Source of the DNA: Hyphomicrobiales bacterium
Lineage (GTDB): Bacteria > Pseudomonadota > Alphaproteobacteria > Rhizobiales > Beijerinckiaceae
Length of the DNA stretch: 64,000 nt
Reading direction: 5' to 3'
Assembly (NCBI GenBank): GCA_900466745.1
Contig: UBNE01000009.1
Location: forward strand, 62,001 to 126,000
The number at the start of each line of letters is the position of its first letter. Position 1 is the stretch's first letter. This document shows positions 54,293 to 62,648 of this stretch, piece after piece. The translations under genes were made by a program, and so were the position numbers. Below the pieces are notes generated by a model. That model saw only the letters and a program-made list of their open reading frames with translations, made no database searches and was not told the DNA's origin.

Positions 54293-55108
54293 ATGCGCCG
54301 CGCGTCCGTCCTCCCCTTGCTGGCTGTCGCCGCCGGCCTGGCCGCAACGGCCCCGGCCATCGCCCAGGGCTACGGCTATCCGAACGACCCGGTGCTGCAG
54401 GCCGGGCGCGGCCGCGCCAATTACGGCGGCGGGCTGATCGAGATGCTGATGACCGGGCGCGACCCGACGCCCTATGGCCGCGGCGGCGCCGTCTACAATC
54501 GCCCGGCCGGCTATGCCTATGGCGCGGCGGTCCGGGCTCCCTCCCGCTACGAGCCCGATCCTTTCGCGGAGGCGCGCCGGCCGCAGGCCGCTCCGCAGGC
54601 GGGCCGGCAGGTCGCGGCGCTCGGCCAGCCGGCCGAGCCGCGGGCTGGCATCCCCTATGTCATCGAGCCGCGCTTCCGCAAGCAGGAGGTCGCCTATGAC
54701 GGGCCGCACAGGCCCGGCACCATCATCGTCGACACGCCGAACCGCTTCCTCTTCCTGGTCCAGCCCGGCGGCCGGGCGCTGCGCTACGGCATCGGCGTCG
54801 GCCGGCCCGGCTTTTCCTGGGCCGGCACCAAGACCGTGACGCGCAAGGCCGAATGGCCGAGCTGGACGCCGCCGGCCGAGATGCTGAAGCGCCGGCCCGA
54901 CCTGCCGCGCTTCATGGCCGGCGGCCCGGAGAATCCGCTCGGCGCCCGCGCCCTCTATCTCGGCTCGACGCTCTACCGCATCCACGGCACCAACGAGCCG
55001 AACACCATCGGCCGCGAGGTTTCCTCGGGCTGCATCCGCATGACCAATGAGGACGTGGTCGACCTCTACGGCAAGGTCGGCGTCGGGACCAAGGTGATCG
55101 TGATCTGA
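54293..55108 (+). CDS. Exported L,D-transpeptidase (YkuD family), copy 1
   Basis: A 271-residue periplasmic enzyme. A Sec signal peptide (RRASVLPLLAVAAGLAATAPAIAQ) precedes a Gly/Tyr-rich disordered stretch (about 25-130). The YkuD domain runs from about residue 140, with PGTIIVDTPNRFLFLVQPGG and the active site IHGTNEPNTIGREVSSGCIRM (His and Cys of HGTN...SSGCIR). Such enzymes make 3-3 peptidoglycan crosslinks or attach lipoproteins. The ATG at 54293 gives a proper signal peptide. It is a close paralogue of the lipoprotein at 57071-57841. It converges with mbfA 12 bases away. Confidence 0.92.
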   Translation: MRRASVLPLLAVAAGLAATAPAIAQGYGYPNDPVLQAGRGRANYGGGLIEMLMTGRDPTPYGRGGAVYNRPAGYAYGAAVRAPSRYEPDPFAEARRPQAAPQAGRQVAALGQPAEPRAGIPYVIEPRFRKQEVAYDGPHRPGTIIVDTPNRFLFLVQPGGRALRYGIGVGRPGFSWAGTKTVTRKAEWPSWTPPAEMLKRRPDLPRFMAGGPENPLGARALYLGSTLYRIHGTNEPNTIGREVSSGCIRMTNEDVVDLYGKVGVGTKVIVI

Positions 55109-55120
55109 GGGCGATCGCCC

Positions 55121-56077
55121 TCAGGAACTGCCGATCAGGATGCCGACGGCCAGCACCGCGAGGCCGCCGAGGATGATCTGCACGATCGCCGCGGTGAACG
55201 GCGTCTCCATGTAGCGGAAGCGCACCCAGGCGATGACGACGAGCTCGCAGGCGACGACGACGCCGGCGATGGCCGTGGCCAGCCAGAAATCCGGGATCAG
55301 ATAGGGCAGGGTGTGCCCGAGCCCGCCGATAGCGGTGGCGAGGCCGCAGGCGGCGCCGCGCACCCAGGGATGGCCGCGCCCGGTCACCACGCCGTCGTCG
55401 GAGAGCGCCTCGGTCAGCCCCATGCTGATGCCGGCGCCGATCGAGGCGGCGAGGCCGACGACGAAGGCGTTCCAGGAATCATGCGTGGCGAAGGCGGCGG
55501 CGAAGATCGGCGCCAGCGTCGAGACCGAGCCGTCGATCAGCCCGGCCAGCGCCGGCTGGACGATCTGCAGCACGAAGAGGCGCTTGCGGGTTTCCTCCTC
55601 CTCGCCGGCCGCGCCCGAGCTCTTGAGCGTGCTGTCGAGCTGTTCCGCCAGCTTTTCGTGGCCGCGTTCGGCTTCCGCCAGATCGGCCAGCAGCTTGCGG
55701 GTGCCGGTGTCGTGGGCGCGCTCGGCGGCGCGCGCATAGAACCGGCTCGCCTCCATCTCCATCACCGCGGCGTGGCGGCGCGCCGCCTCGAGCTGGAGAT
55801 CCTCGTGCAGCCAGACCGGGTTGCGCTTGAGGAAGCCCTTGACGTCCTGGCGCGTGATCAGCGGCAATTCCGTGCCGAACCGGCTCTCATATTGCGTCAG
55901 CAGCCGGTGGCGATGGCCGCTTTCCTCGGCGGCCATATCCTCGAACATCCTGGCGGAGTGCGGATAATGAGCCCGCAGCTTCTGCGCGAAGGTCAGGTAG
56001 ATCCGCGCATCCTCCTCCTCGCTGGCGATGGCAAGGGCAAGGAGCTCGGCTTCGTCGAGATCGTCGAGGCGCTTCAT
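55121..56077 (-). CDS. mbfA: Membrane-bound ferritin MbfA (ferritin-like + VIT1 domains)
   Basis: A 318-residue iron exporter. An N-terminal ferritin-like domain of the rubrerythrin type (about 1-160) carries iron-ligand patterns [27 protein letters not shown] and [14 protein letters not shown]1/CCC1-like membrane domain with about five helices follows from about 175 ([19 protein letters not shown]). In rhizobia MbfA exports ferrous iron and protects against iron and peroxide stress. A 25-base palindrome of the Irr iron-control type lies 10 bases upstream of the ATG, so repression by Irr under low iron is the expected control. Confidence 0.95.
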   Translation of the reverse strand: MKRLDDLDEAELLALAIASEEEDARIYLTFAQKLRAHYPHSARMFEDMAAEESGHRHRLLTQYESRFGTELPLITRQDVKGFLKRNPVWLHEDLQLEAARRHAAVMEMEASRFYARAAERAHDTGTRKLLADLAEAERGHEKLAEQLDSTLKSSGAAGEEEETRKRLFVLQIVQPALAGLIDGSVSTLAPIFAAAFATHDSWNAFVVGLAASIGAGISMGLTEALSDDGVVTGRGHPWVRGAACGLATAIGGLGHTLPYLIPDFWLATAIAGVVVACELVVIAWVRFRYMETPFTAAIVQIILGGLAVLAVGILIGSS

Positions 56078-56086
56078 GGAAGGTCC

Positions 56087-56111
56087 ATAGATTAGAATAA
56101 TTCTAATCTAT
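56087..56111 (-). promoter_or_regulatory. Irr iron-control element (ICE) upstream of mbfA
   Basis: A 25-base palindrome, perfect apart from its central base, with core TTAGAATAATTCTAA and arms ATAGA/TCTAT. The core matches the ICE consensus TTAGAA-N3-TTCTAA bound by the Fur-family regulator Irr in Hyphomicrobiales. It lies 10-34 bases upstream of the mbfA start, where binding would block transcription. The irr gene is not in the window. Confidence 0.88.
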
Positions 56112-56145
56112 ATCCGGCCCATCCGTTTGTGAAGCCCGCCTATGC

Positions 56146-56172
56146 AAAAAGCCCGCCTCGGCGAGGCGGGCT
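56146..56172 (-). terminator. Intrinsic terminator after the DUF2076 gene
   Basis: AGCCCGCCTCG (56150-56160) and CGAGGCGGGCT (56162-56172) form an 11-base stem. On the minus strand it is followed by five T (56150-56146). It lies 23 bases past the DUF2076 stop and separates that transcript from mbfA. Confidence 0.85.
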
Positions 56173-56194
56173 CCATGGCCGGTCCGAGCCGTCG

Positions 56195-56968
56195 TCAGAC
56201 CCAGCTATCGTCGTCCGCCGCGCCGCCGTCATCGTAGTCGGCGTCGTCGTAACCGGCCTGGTCGAAGGAGGCGTCCTGATGGTTGTCGCGGGCCTGGTCG
56301 TCGGCCCCGCGATCAGCGGCGGCCTGGTCGGACGCGCCCTTGTCGTAAGCCGCCTGCTGCGCCTTCGTGCCCGATCCGAAAGTGTCGACCGAGCTCGCCA
56401 GGCTGTTCGTGGCTCCGCTCGCGCCGCTGCCGCCGAAGGCGCGGGAGAGCACATTGCCGAGCATCATGCCGCCGGCGACGCCCGCCGCGGTGGTGAGAGC
56501 GCTGGCCATGAAGCCGCCGCCCGCGCCCTGCGCCTGCGCAGGCTGGCTGCTCCAGGGACCCGGCTGGGGCGGCGGAGGCTGGTCGGGCGGGCCGCCCTGG
56601 ATGTTGGTCCAGGCGGCGGAAGGCGCGCCCTCCGGGCGGGGCGGGACCGGCGGCACCGAGCCGGTCCGCGTCTGGGCGGGGGCGCCACCGAAGATGCCGG
56701 ACAGGAAGCCGCCCGAGGCCGGCGGCGCCTCGCTGGCCCGGTTCTGGAGCTCGCGAAGCTGCGCCTGCAGGCTCTCGACCTGCTGGTGCAGGTTGGTCAG
56801 CGCCTGTTCCTGCACATAGACGGTCTGCGCCATGGCGTAGGGCGCATAGGGCTGCTCGCGCAGGCGCTCGGCAATGAAAGCCTCCGCCTCCGGGTCGCGG
56901 GGCTGGTTGGCGGCCTGCCGGAGCCGATCGAAAATCCCGGCGATCACGTCGCGTTCCTGCGGCGTCAT
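56195..56968 (-). CDS. DUF2076 domain-containing protein
   Basis: A 257-residue protein of a conserved but uncharacterised family. The N-terminal coiled-coil part (about 1-80) has MTPQERDVIAGIFDRLRQAA, QTVYVQEQALTNLHQQVESL and RELQNRA. A Gly/Pro-rich linker follows, then a glycine-rich segment GGFMASALTTAAGVAGGMMLG that could associate with membranes. It ends with a very acidic, Asp-rich tail. GAGGAG sits six bases before the ATG at 56968, which is preferred to the ATG at 56974. It is the only gene between mbfA and the second L,D-transpeptidase. Function is unknown; an envelope-stress role is plausible by family. Confidence 0.87.
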   Translation of the reverse strand: MTPQERDVIAGIFDRLRQAANQPRDPEAEAFIAERLREQPYAPYAMAQTVYVQEQALTNLHQQVESLQAQLRELQNRASEAPPASGGFLSGIFGGAPAQTRTGSVPPVPPRPEGAPSAAWTNIQGGPPDQPPPPQPGPWSSQPAQAQGAGGGFMASALTTAAGVAGGMMLGNVLSRAFGGSGASGATNSLASSVDTFGSGTKAQQAAYDKGASDQAAADRGADDQARDNHQDASFDQAGYDDADYDDGGAADDDSWV

Positions 56969-57070
56969 CGTCATCTCCTCTGGTTGGACGGCGCGGTTGC
57001 GCCGCCCTCAAGAGGTGGAACGGGCCTGTGACGGTATCAAGGCGGGGTGCGGCGGCGTGCCGCGCCCGCC

Positions 57071-57841
57071 TCAGAAATCGGTTTCGGGCGGCAGGAAGTC
57101 GTCGTCCGGCGGCGGCGCCTCGTCGGTCGCTTCCGGCGCCGACAGCTTGCCGCGGTTGAGGACGAGCACGTTGGTCCCGGTGGGGACGCGGCTGTAGAGG
57201 TCGATGATGTCCTGGTTGAACAGGCGGATGCAGCCCGAGGACATCGACTTGCCGATCGACCAGGGCTCCGAGGTGCCGTGGATGCGGTAGAGCGTGTCGC
57301 GGTCGCCCTGGTAGAGATAGAGCGCGCGGGCGCCGAGCGGGTTGTCGAGACCGCCCTTCATGCCGCCGGCCCAGGGGCCGTTCTTCTTCGGCTCGCGGCG
57401 GATCATGTCCGGCGTCGGGGTCCAGCGCGGCCATTCGGCCTTGCGCTGCACGCGGGCGCGGCCGCGCCAGGACATGCCCTGCTTGCCGACGCCGATGCCG
57501 TAGCGGATCGCCTTGCCGCCAGGCTGGACGAGGTAGAGGAAGTGGTTGTCGGTATCGACGACGATCGTGCCGGGATGCTCCGCCGTCGGGTAGGAGACGA
57601 TCTGGCGCAGGAAGCGCGGATTGACCTCGGAGACGTCCGTGGCCGGCAGCGGGAAGCGCTCATTGGGGCGCTCGCCATACATTTCCAGATATTCCGGGCT
57701 GACAGCGAAGCCCCGGGGAGTCTGCACTTCGTAGGGCTGCTGGCGCTGGCTGACGCAGGCCGCCAGGAACAGCGGCGTCATGGCGGCGAAGACCCGGCGG
57801 GTCGGCCGGGCGAGGGGGGAGGCGTCTGGGCGGGAGGACAT
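57071..57841 (-). CDS. L,D-transpeptidase lipoprotein (YkuD family), copy 2
   Basis: A 256-residue enzyme that is probably lipid-anchored: FLAAC (lipobox, Cys at about residue 29) follows a hydrophobic leader. The YkuD domain has PGTIVVDTDNHFLYLVQPGG, RKAEWPRWTPTPDMI, and active-site residues in IHGTSEPWSIGKSMSSGCIR. A Pro/Asp-rich tail follows. It is closely similar to the copy at 54293-55108 across the catalytic domain. It should remodel peptidoglycan crosslinks from the outer-membrane or inner-membrane side. The ATG at 57841 follows only weak ribosome-site bases. Confidence 0.92.
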   Translation of the reverse strand: MSSRPDASPLARPTRRVFAAMTPLFLAACVSQRQQPYEVQTPRGFAVSPEYLEMYGERPNERFPLPATDVSEVNPRFLRQIVSYPTAEHPGTIVVDTDNHFLYLVQPGGKAIRYGIGVGKQGMSWRGRARVQRKAEWPRWTPTPDMIRREPKKNGPWAGGMKGGLDNPLGARALYLYQGDRDTLYRIHGTSEPWSIGKSMSSGCIRLFNQDIIDLYSRVPTGTNVLVLNRGKLSAPEATDEAPPPDDDFLPPETDF

Positions 57842-58249
57842 TGACGGCAACTCTGTCTGGGCGGCGGGCGGAGGCGGGCGGCGAGGCGACGGCGCATCTG
57901 CCTGCGTTGTCGCCCTGGCCGTTTCAAGGGGCCGGAGATGGCTGCGGGGTGAATACCGCGTGGCGAAATTGTGGCGGTCGATGAGTGTTGTGAATGAGCA
58001 ACAATGTCTCCGTCCTGCCACAAACGCCTCCGGCAGACGCCGCGTTGGGTGGGATGGGCGCATTTTCGAGCCGAAAACGCCATTCTCCCTTAGGTTGAGG
58101 AAAACGGCGCGACGTTAACAAAACGTGACGGCCTGCCCGCCGGAATGCCGCCATGGCGCGGCAGGCCTTCACGTCTCTGTGAGTCATGCGCTGCGGGCAT
58201 GGAGCGCTTGGCCGCGATCATCCCTGCCGCCGCGGCGGTCGGGCGCGGA
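57842..58249. other. Gene-free region between L,D-transpeptidase and MATE genes
   Basis: A stretch of 408 bases. It must contain the transpeptidase promoter (minus strand). It is less GC-rich around 57950-58010, with runs such as gtgttgtgaatgagcaac, and again near 58110 (gttaacaaaacgtgac). No convincing gene, RNA or repeat is seen. Confidence 0.5.
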
Positions 58250-59659
58250 TCAGAAGGCCGCCGCCCGCGCCCTGGCGACGAGGCCGAGCCGCTCCCGTGC
58301 CGCCCAGCGCCCGAGCATCAGCGCGGCGACGATGGCGAGCCCGATCGCCAGGCCGATCCAGATGCCGCGCCCGGCGAGCGGGGTCAGGAAGCCGAGCGCG
58401 GCCGAGAGCGGCAGCCCGATGCCCCAATAGCCTAGGCCGGCGAAGATCATCGGCAGGCGCGTGTCGCCGAGCCCGCGCAGGATGGCGGAGCCGACGACCT
58501 GCGCCCCGTCCGCGAGCTGGAAGATCGCGGCGTAGGACAGGAAGACCATCGCCAGCGCCGCGACCTCCTCGGCGCCCGGCTTCGCCCGGTCGAGGAAGGG
58601 GGCGACGAGCCATTGCGGCGCCAGCGCCATCGTCAGCGCCGTCATGGCCATGAAGCCGAGCGCGAGGATCAGCGCCACCGCGCCGGCGCGCCGGATGCCC
58701 TCGGAGTCGCCGGCGCCGAAGGCGCGCCCGACCCGGACGGTGCCGGCCTGCCCGATGCCGAGCGGCACCATGAAGGTGAGGGAGGCGATCTGGATGGCGA
58801 TGGCATGCGCCGCGAGCGGGGTCTGGCCGATCAGCCCCATCATGAAGGCGGCGCCGTTGAAGATCACCACCTCGAAGGCGACCGTCAGCCCGATCGGGAA
58901 GCCGATGCGCCAATAGCTCCGGTAGCGCGGCCAGTCCGGCACCCAGAAGCGCCCGAGCAGATGATAGCGCCGGAAGCGCCGGTCGCGCGAGACGACGAAA
59001 GCGAGGCCGGCGAACATCAGCCCCGAGGACAGCGCCGTCGCGAAGCCGGAGCCGGGCAGGCCGAGCGCCGGAAAGCCGAGATTGCCGAACATCAGGCACC
59101 AGTTGGCGAAGGCGTTGAACGGCACGGCGAAGAGCACGACGATGAAGGCCCAGCGCGGCCGCTGCAGCGCCGCCACGAAGCCGCGCAGGCACAGATAGAG
59201 GAAGAAGGGCAGCAGCCCCCATTGCAGCGTGTGGACATAGGAGGCGGCGGCCTTCGCCAGCGCCGGGTCCTGGCCCATGGCGTTCAGGATCGCCTCCGCC
59301 TGCCAGAGGAACAGCCACATCGGCACCGCCATGGTCGCGGCCGCCCAGAAGCCCTGCCGCACGGTCCGGCGCAGGTCGCGCACCGCATGGCGGTTGCGGC
59401 CGAGCTCGATTGCGATCATCGGCGAGACGGCGCTCATCACGCCGATGCCGAAGATCAGGAACGCGGTGTAGAGATTGCCGCCGAGCGCGCCCGCCGCCAG
59501 CGCCTGCGGGCCGAGATGGCCCATCATCACCACATCCGTCGCCGTCATCGCCGTCTGCGCGACATTGGTCAGCACCATCGGCCAGCTCAGGGCGAGCATC
59601 GCCCGCATTTCGGCGAGCCAGGGATGGGACGAGGCTGGGATCGTGGCGGCTGTAGACAT
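58250..59659 (-). CDS. MATE family multidrug exporter
   Basis: A 469-residue inner-membrane antiporter with about twelve helices in two MatE repeats. The first repeat shows TNVAQTAMTATDVVMMGHLG and SPMIAIELGRNRH; the second shows GFPIGLTVAFEVVIFNGAAF and VGRAFGAGDSEGIRRAGAVA. This is the NorM-type layout. It exports cationic or organic compounds using a Na+ or H+ gradient; the substrate is unknown. The ATG at 59659 is used. It stands alone and is divergent from the M20 hydrolase gene. Confidence 0.93.
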   Translation of the reverse strand: MSTAATIPASSHPWLAEMRAMLALSWPMVLTNVAQTAMTATDVVMMGHLGPQALAAGALGGNLYTAFLIFGIGVMSAVSPMIAIELGRNRHAVRDLRRTVRQGFWAAATMAVPMWLFLWQAEAILNAMGQDPALAKAAASYVHTLQWGLLPFFLYLCLRGFVAALQRPRWAFIVVLFAVPFNAFANWCLMFGNLGFPALGLPGSGFATALSSGLMFAGLAFVVSRDRRFRRYHLLGRFWVPDWPRYRSYWRIGFPIGLTVAFEVVIFNGAAFMMGLIGQTPLAAHAIAIQIASLTFMVPLGIGQAGTVRVGRAFGAGDSEGIRRAGAVALILALGFMAMTALTMALAPQWLVAPFLDRAKPGAEEVAALAMVFLSYAAIFQLADGAQVVGSAILRGLGDTRLPMIFAGLGYWGIGLPLSAALGFLTPLAGRGIWIGLAIGLAIVAALMLGRWAARERLGLVARARAAAF

Positions 59660-59792
59660 GGGGCCCCGCTTCTAGCCGTGTTCGCACGGCGCAGACAGCC
59701 CCCTCTCAAAGGGCGCGGATGCGCGCCGGGCGGGTCGACAAGCCGGGGCGCGGCCTGCATCCTGCCCGCCGAAGCGAGAAGGACCGGCGCCC

Positions 59793-61022
59793 ATGAGCAC
59801 CAATCTGCGGATCGACGGCGGGCGGCTGACGTCGCGGCTGGCGGAGCTGGCGCGCATCGGCGCGACGCCGGAGGGCGGCTGCCGCCGGCTGGCGTTGACG
59901 GACGCCGACAGGCAGGGGCGCGACTGGCTCGTCGGCCAGCTCGAGGCGCTCGGCCTCGACGTCCGCGTCGATGCGATCGGCAACATCGTCGGCATCCTCA
60001 AGGGGCAGGAGGACGGCCCGGCGCTGATCATGGGCTCGCATATCGACACGGTCGGCACCGGCGGGCGCTTCGACGGGGCGCTCGGCGTCGTAGCCGGCGT
60101 CGAGGTGCTGGCGGCGCTGCGCGATGCCGGGCTGAAGCCGAAGCGCGACATGGCCGTCATCGCCTTCACCAACGAGGAGGGCGCGCGTTTCCATCCCGAC
60201 ATGCTGGGCTCCTATGTCTGGGCGGGCGGAATGAGCGTCGAGGCCGCCCATGCCGAAGCCGATTCCGAGGGCGTCGGCCTCGGAAGCGAGCTGAGGCGCA
60301 TCGGCTATGACGGCGCCGAGAAGCCGGGCTTCCTGCCGGCCCACGCCTATCTGGAATTGCATATCGAGCAGGGGCCGGTGCTGGAGAACGAGGGCGGCGG
60401 GCTCGGCGCCGTCACCGGCATCCAGGGCATCACCTGGCTGGAGCTCACCCTGAAGGGCCGCCCAAGCCATGCCGGCACGACGCCGATGGCCTATCGCAGG
60501 GACCCCGGCCTTGCCGCCGCGCGCATCAACATCTTCGCCAACGAACTGACCAAGACCATCCCGCACCAGCTCGCCAATATGGGCGTCATCCGGGTGACGC
60601 CGGCCAATGTCAACGTGGTGCCCGAGACGGTGGTGATGACGCTCGACCTGCGCAATCCGCAGGACGAGCCGCTGGCCCGGGCCGAGGAGGCGGTGCGGCG
60701 CTTCTGCGCCGAGCTCTGCGAGCGCGACGGCATCGGGATCGCCTTCCGCGACCTCGCCCGCTTCCCGGCGACGCCCTTCGCCGAGGGGCTGATCGCCGAG
60801 GTCGAGCGCAGCGCGGCGGAGTTCGGTCTGCCGATCCGGCGCATGATCTCGGGCGCCGGGCACGACGCCCAGATGATGGCGCGGCTCTGCCCGACCGCCA
60901 TGGTCTTCATCCCCTCGATCGGCGGGCTCTCCCACAACCCGGCCGAATTCAGCACCGAGGCGGACATGGTCGCCGGCGCCAATGTGCTGCTCGCCACCGC
61001 CTGGCGCGTCGCCAACGCCTGA
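59793..61022 (+). CDS. M20 Zn-dependent hydrolase (N-carbamoyl amino acid/allantoate type)
   Basis: A 409-residue amidohydrolase. The metal ligands are His in GSHIDTVGTGGRFDGALG, the bridging Asp in the same motif, Glu in FTNEEGARFHPDM and His in LHIEQGPVLEN. The dimerisation-domain motif PSHAGTTPM follows. This is the N-carbamoyl-L-amino-acid hydrolase, ureidoglycolate and allantoate amidohydrolase group. It liberates ammonia and CO2 from carbamoyl compounds. It lies nine bases upstream of the amidase gene, and a peptide-type binding protein follows, so the set looks like an amide nitrogen scavenging operon. A divergent MATE gene sits upstream. Confidence 0.91.
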   Translation: MSTNLRIDGGRLTSRLAELARIGATPEGGCRRLALTDADRQGRDWLVGQLEALGLDVRVDAIGNIVGILKGQEDGPALIMGSHIDTVGTGGRFDGALGVVAGVEVLAALRDAGLKPKRDMAVIAFTNEEGARFHPDMLGSYVWAGGMSVEAAHAEADSEGVGLGSELRRIGYDGAEKPGFLPAHAYLELHIEQGPVLENEGGGLGAVTGIQGITWLELTLKGRPSHAGTTPMAYRRDPGLAAARINIFANELTKTIPHQLANMGVIRVTPANVNVVPETVVMTLDLRNPQDEPLARAEEAVRRFCAELCERDGIGIAFRDLARFPATPFAEGLIAEVERSAAEFGLPIRRMISGAGHDAQMMARLCPTAMVFIPSIGGLSHNPAEFSTEADMVAGANVLLATAWRVANA

Positions 61023-61031
61023 GGATCCCGC

Positions 61032-62444
61032 ATGACGACGATCGCTTCGCTCTCGGCCGCCGAACTCGGCCCGCTCTATGCCAGCAAGGACCTGTCGCCG
61101 GTCGAGGTCGCGAAGGACGCGCTCGCCCGCATCGCGCGCTTCGAGCCCGCGATCAACGCCTTCGTCCACCGCGACGAGGCGGCGACGCTGGCCATGGCCG
61201 AGGCCTCGCAGGCGCGCTGGCTGAAAGGCGAGGCGACCGGTCCGCTCGACGGCGTGCCGGTGACGATCAAGGACAACATCGCCGTCGCCGGCTGGCCGAT
61301 GCGGCGCGGCACCACGCTCGCTTCCGGCGAGCCCGTCGCCGAGGACGCCCCGGCCGCCGCGCGCCTGCGCGAGGCCGGCACGGTCTTCCTCGGCAAGACC
61401 ACCATGCCGGAATTCGGCTGGAAGGGCGTCGGCGATTCGCCGCTCACCGGCATCACCCGCAATCCCTGGAACACCGGCACCGGGCCGGGCGGCTCCTCGT
61501 CGGGGGCGGCGGCCTGCGCGGCGCTCAATCTCGGCTGCATCCATCTCGGCACGGATGGGGCCGGCTCGGTGCGCATCCCGGCCGCCTTCACCGGCGTGGT
61601 CGGGCTGAAGCCGAGCTATGGCCGCGTCCCGGCCTGGCCGGTCTCGACCATGGGCTTCCTCGCCCATCTCGGCCCGCTGACCCGCACCGTGACCGACACG
61701 GCGCTGGCGATGCAGGTGATCGGCCAGCCCGACGAGCGCGACATGACCGCGCTGACGGACCGTCCGCCCGACTATGTCGACGGATTGCAGGGCAGCCTCA
61801 GGGGGCTGCGCGTTGCCTGGTCGCCGCGGCTCGGCCTCGACGTGGCGGTCGATCCCGAGATCGCCGCTCTCACCGGCGCGGCGGCGCAGGTCTTCGCCGA
61901 GCTGGGCGCCACGGTCGAGGAGGCCGAGCCCGGCTTCGAGGACCCGATCGAGACGCTGCGGACGCTGTGGTCGGCGGGCGCGGCGCTGGCGCTGCGGGAT
62001 GTCGACGCCGCCGGCCGGGCCCGCATGGACCCCGGCCTGGTCGCCGTGGCGGAACATGGCGAGCGCATCCCCGCCTCGAGCTATGTCGAGGCGCTGCTCT
62101 ACCGCCGCAACGAACTGGCGCTGCTGATGGCGCGATTCCACGCCCGCTACGACCTGCTGCTGACGCCGGCCCTGCCGCTGCCGGCCTTCGCCGTCGGCCG
62201 CAACACGCCCGGGCATGGCGCCTATGGCGACGACTGGACCCGCTGGACGCCGTTCTCCTACCCCTTCAACATCACCGAGCAGCCGGCGGTCTCCGTACCT
62301 TGCGGCCTGACCGGCGGCGGCCTGCCGGCCGGGCTGCAGATCGTCGGCGCCTTCGGCCGCGACGCGCTGGTGCTGCGGGCGGCCGCGGCCTTCGAGCAGG
62401 CCAGGCCGTTCGCGCGCGTCGACGAGCCGGTCGAGCCGATGTGA
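61032..62444 (+). CDS. Amidase signature family amidase
   Basis: A 470-residue amidohydrolase with the Ser-cisSer-Lys triad: Lys80 in VTIKDNIAVAG, cis-Ser155 in PGGSSSGAA and nucleophile Ser179 in TDGAGSVRIPAAFTG. The substrate amide is not evident; the family includes amidase, malonamidase, aryl-amidases and GatA. A GatA role is unlikely because gatB and gatC are not adjacent and the context is catabolic. It follows the M20 hydrolase by nine bases. A strong hairpin terminator at 62473-62505 ends this part, before the transport gene. Confidence 0.92.
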   Translation: MTTIASLSAAELGPLYASKDLSPVEVAKDALARIARFEPAINAFVHRDEAATLAMAEASQARWLKGEATGPLDGVPVTIKDNIAVAGWPMRRGTTLASGEPVAEDAPAAARLREAGTVFLGKTTMPEFGWKGVGDSPLTGITRNPWNTGTGPGGSSSGAAACAALNLGCIHLGTDGAGSVRIPAAFTGVVGLKPSYGRVPAWPVSTMGFLAHLGPLTRTVTDTALAMQVIGQPDERDMTALTDRPPDYVDGLQGSLRGLRVAWSPRLGLDVAVDPEIAALTGAAAQVFAELGATVEEAEPGFEDPIETLRTLWSAGAALALRDVDAAGRARMDPGLVAVAEHGERIPASSYVEALLYRRNELALLMARFHARYDLLLTPALPLPAFAVGRNTPGHGAYGDDWTRWTPFSYPFNITEQPAVSVPCGLTGGGLPAGLQIVGAFGRDALVLRAAAAFEQARPFARVDEPVEPM

Positions 62445-62472
62445 CCGCTTTTTTCGAGCGATCCTTCGCCAT

Positions 62473-62505
62473 GCGAAAAGGGCCGGGTTTTCCGGCCCTT
62501 TTCGC
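62473..62505. terminator. Strong hairpin terminator after the amidase gene
   Basis: GCGAAAAGGGCCGG-GTTTT-CCGGCCCTTTTCGC is a perfect 14-base stem. The T-run within the right arm (TTTT) serves as a U-tract on the plus strand, and the A-run in the left arm does the same on the minus strand. It lies 28 bases past the amidase stop. Confidence 0.85.
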
Positions 62506-62648
62506 GTTTCGGCACCGTCTGGCACGAACTCTGCAAGCCCCTGCCGTGCCTCGTGCGGCCGGAACCGGCGTGTTGTCAGGGATGCTTTTTCTGCTCACAC
62601 TCGCCGCAAGGCCGCACGTCAGAGGCAGCCGTTTCAGGGGAGAGGACG

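Noticed and set aside
57842..58249. Small open frames in the gap before the MATE gene
   Set aside because: They lack ribosome sites and family-like composition, and none continues a neighbouring gene.
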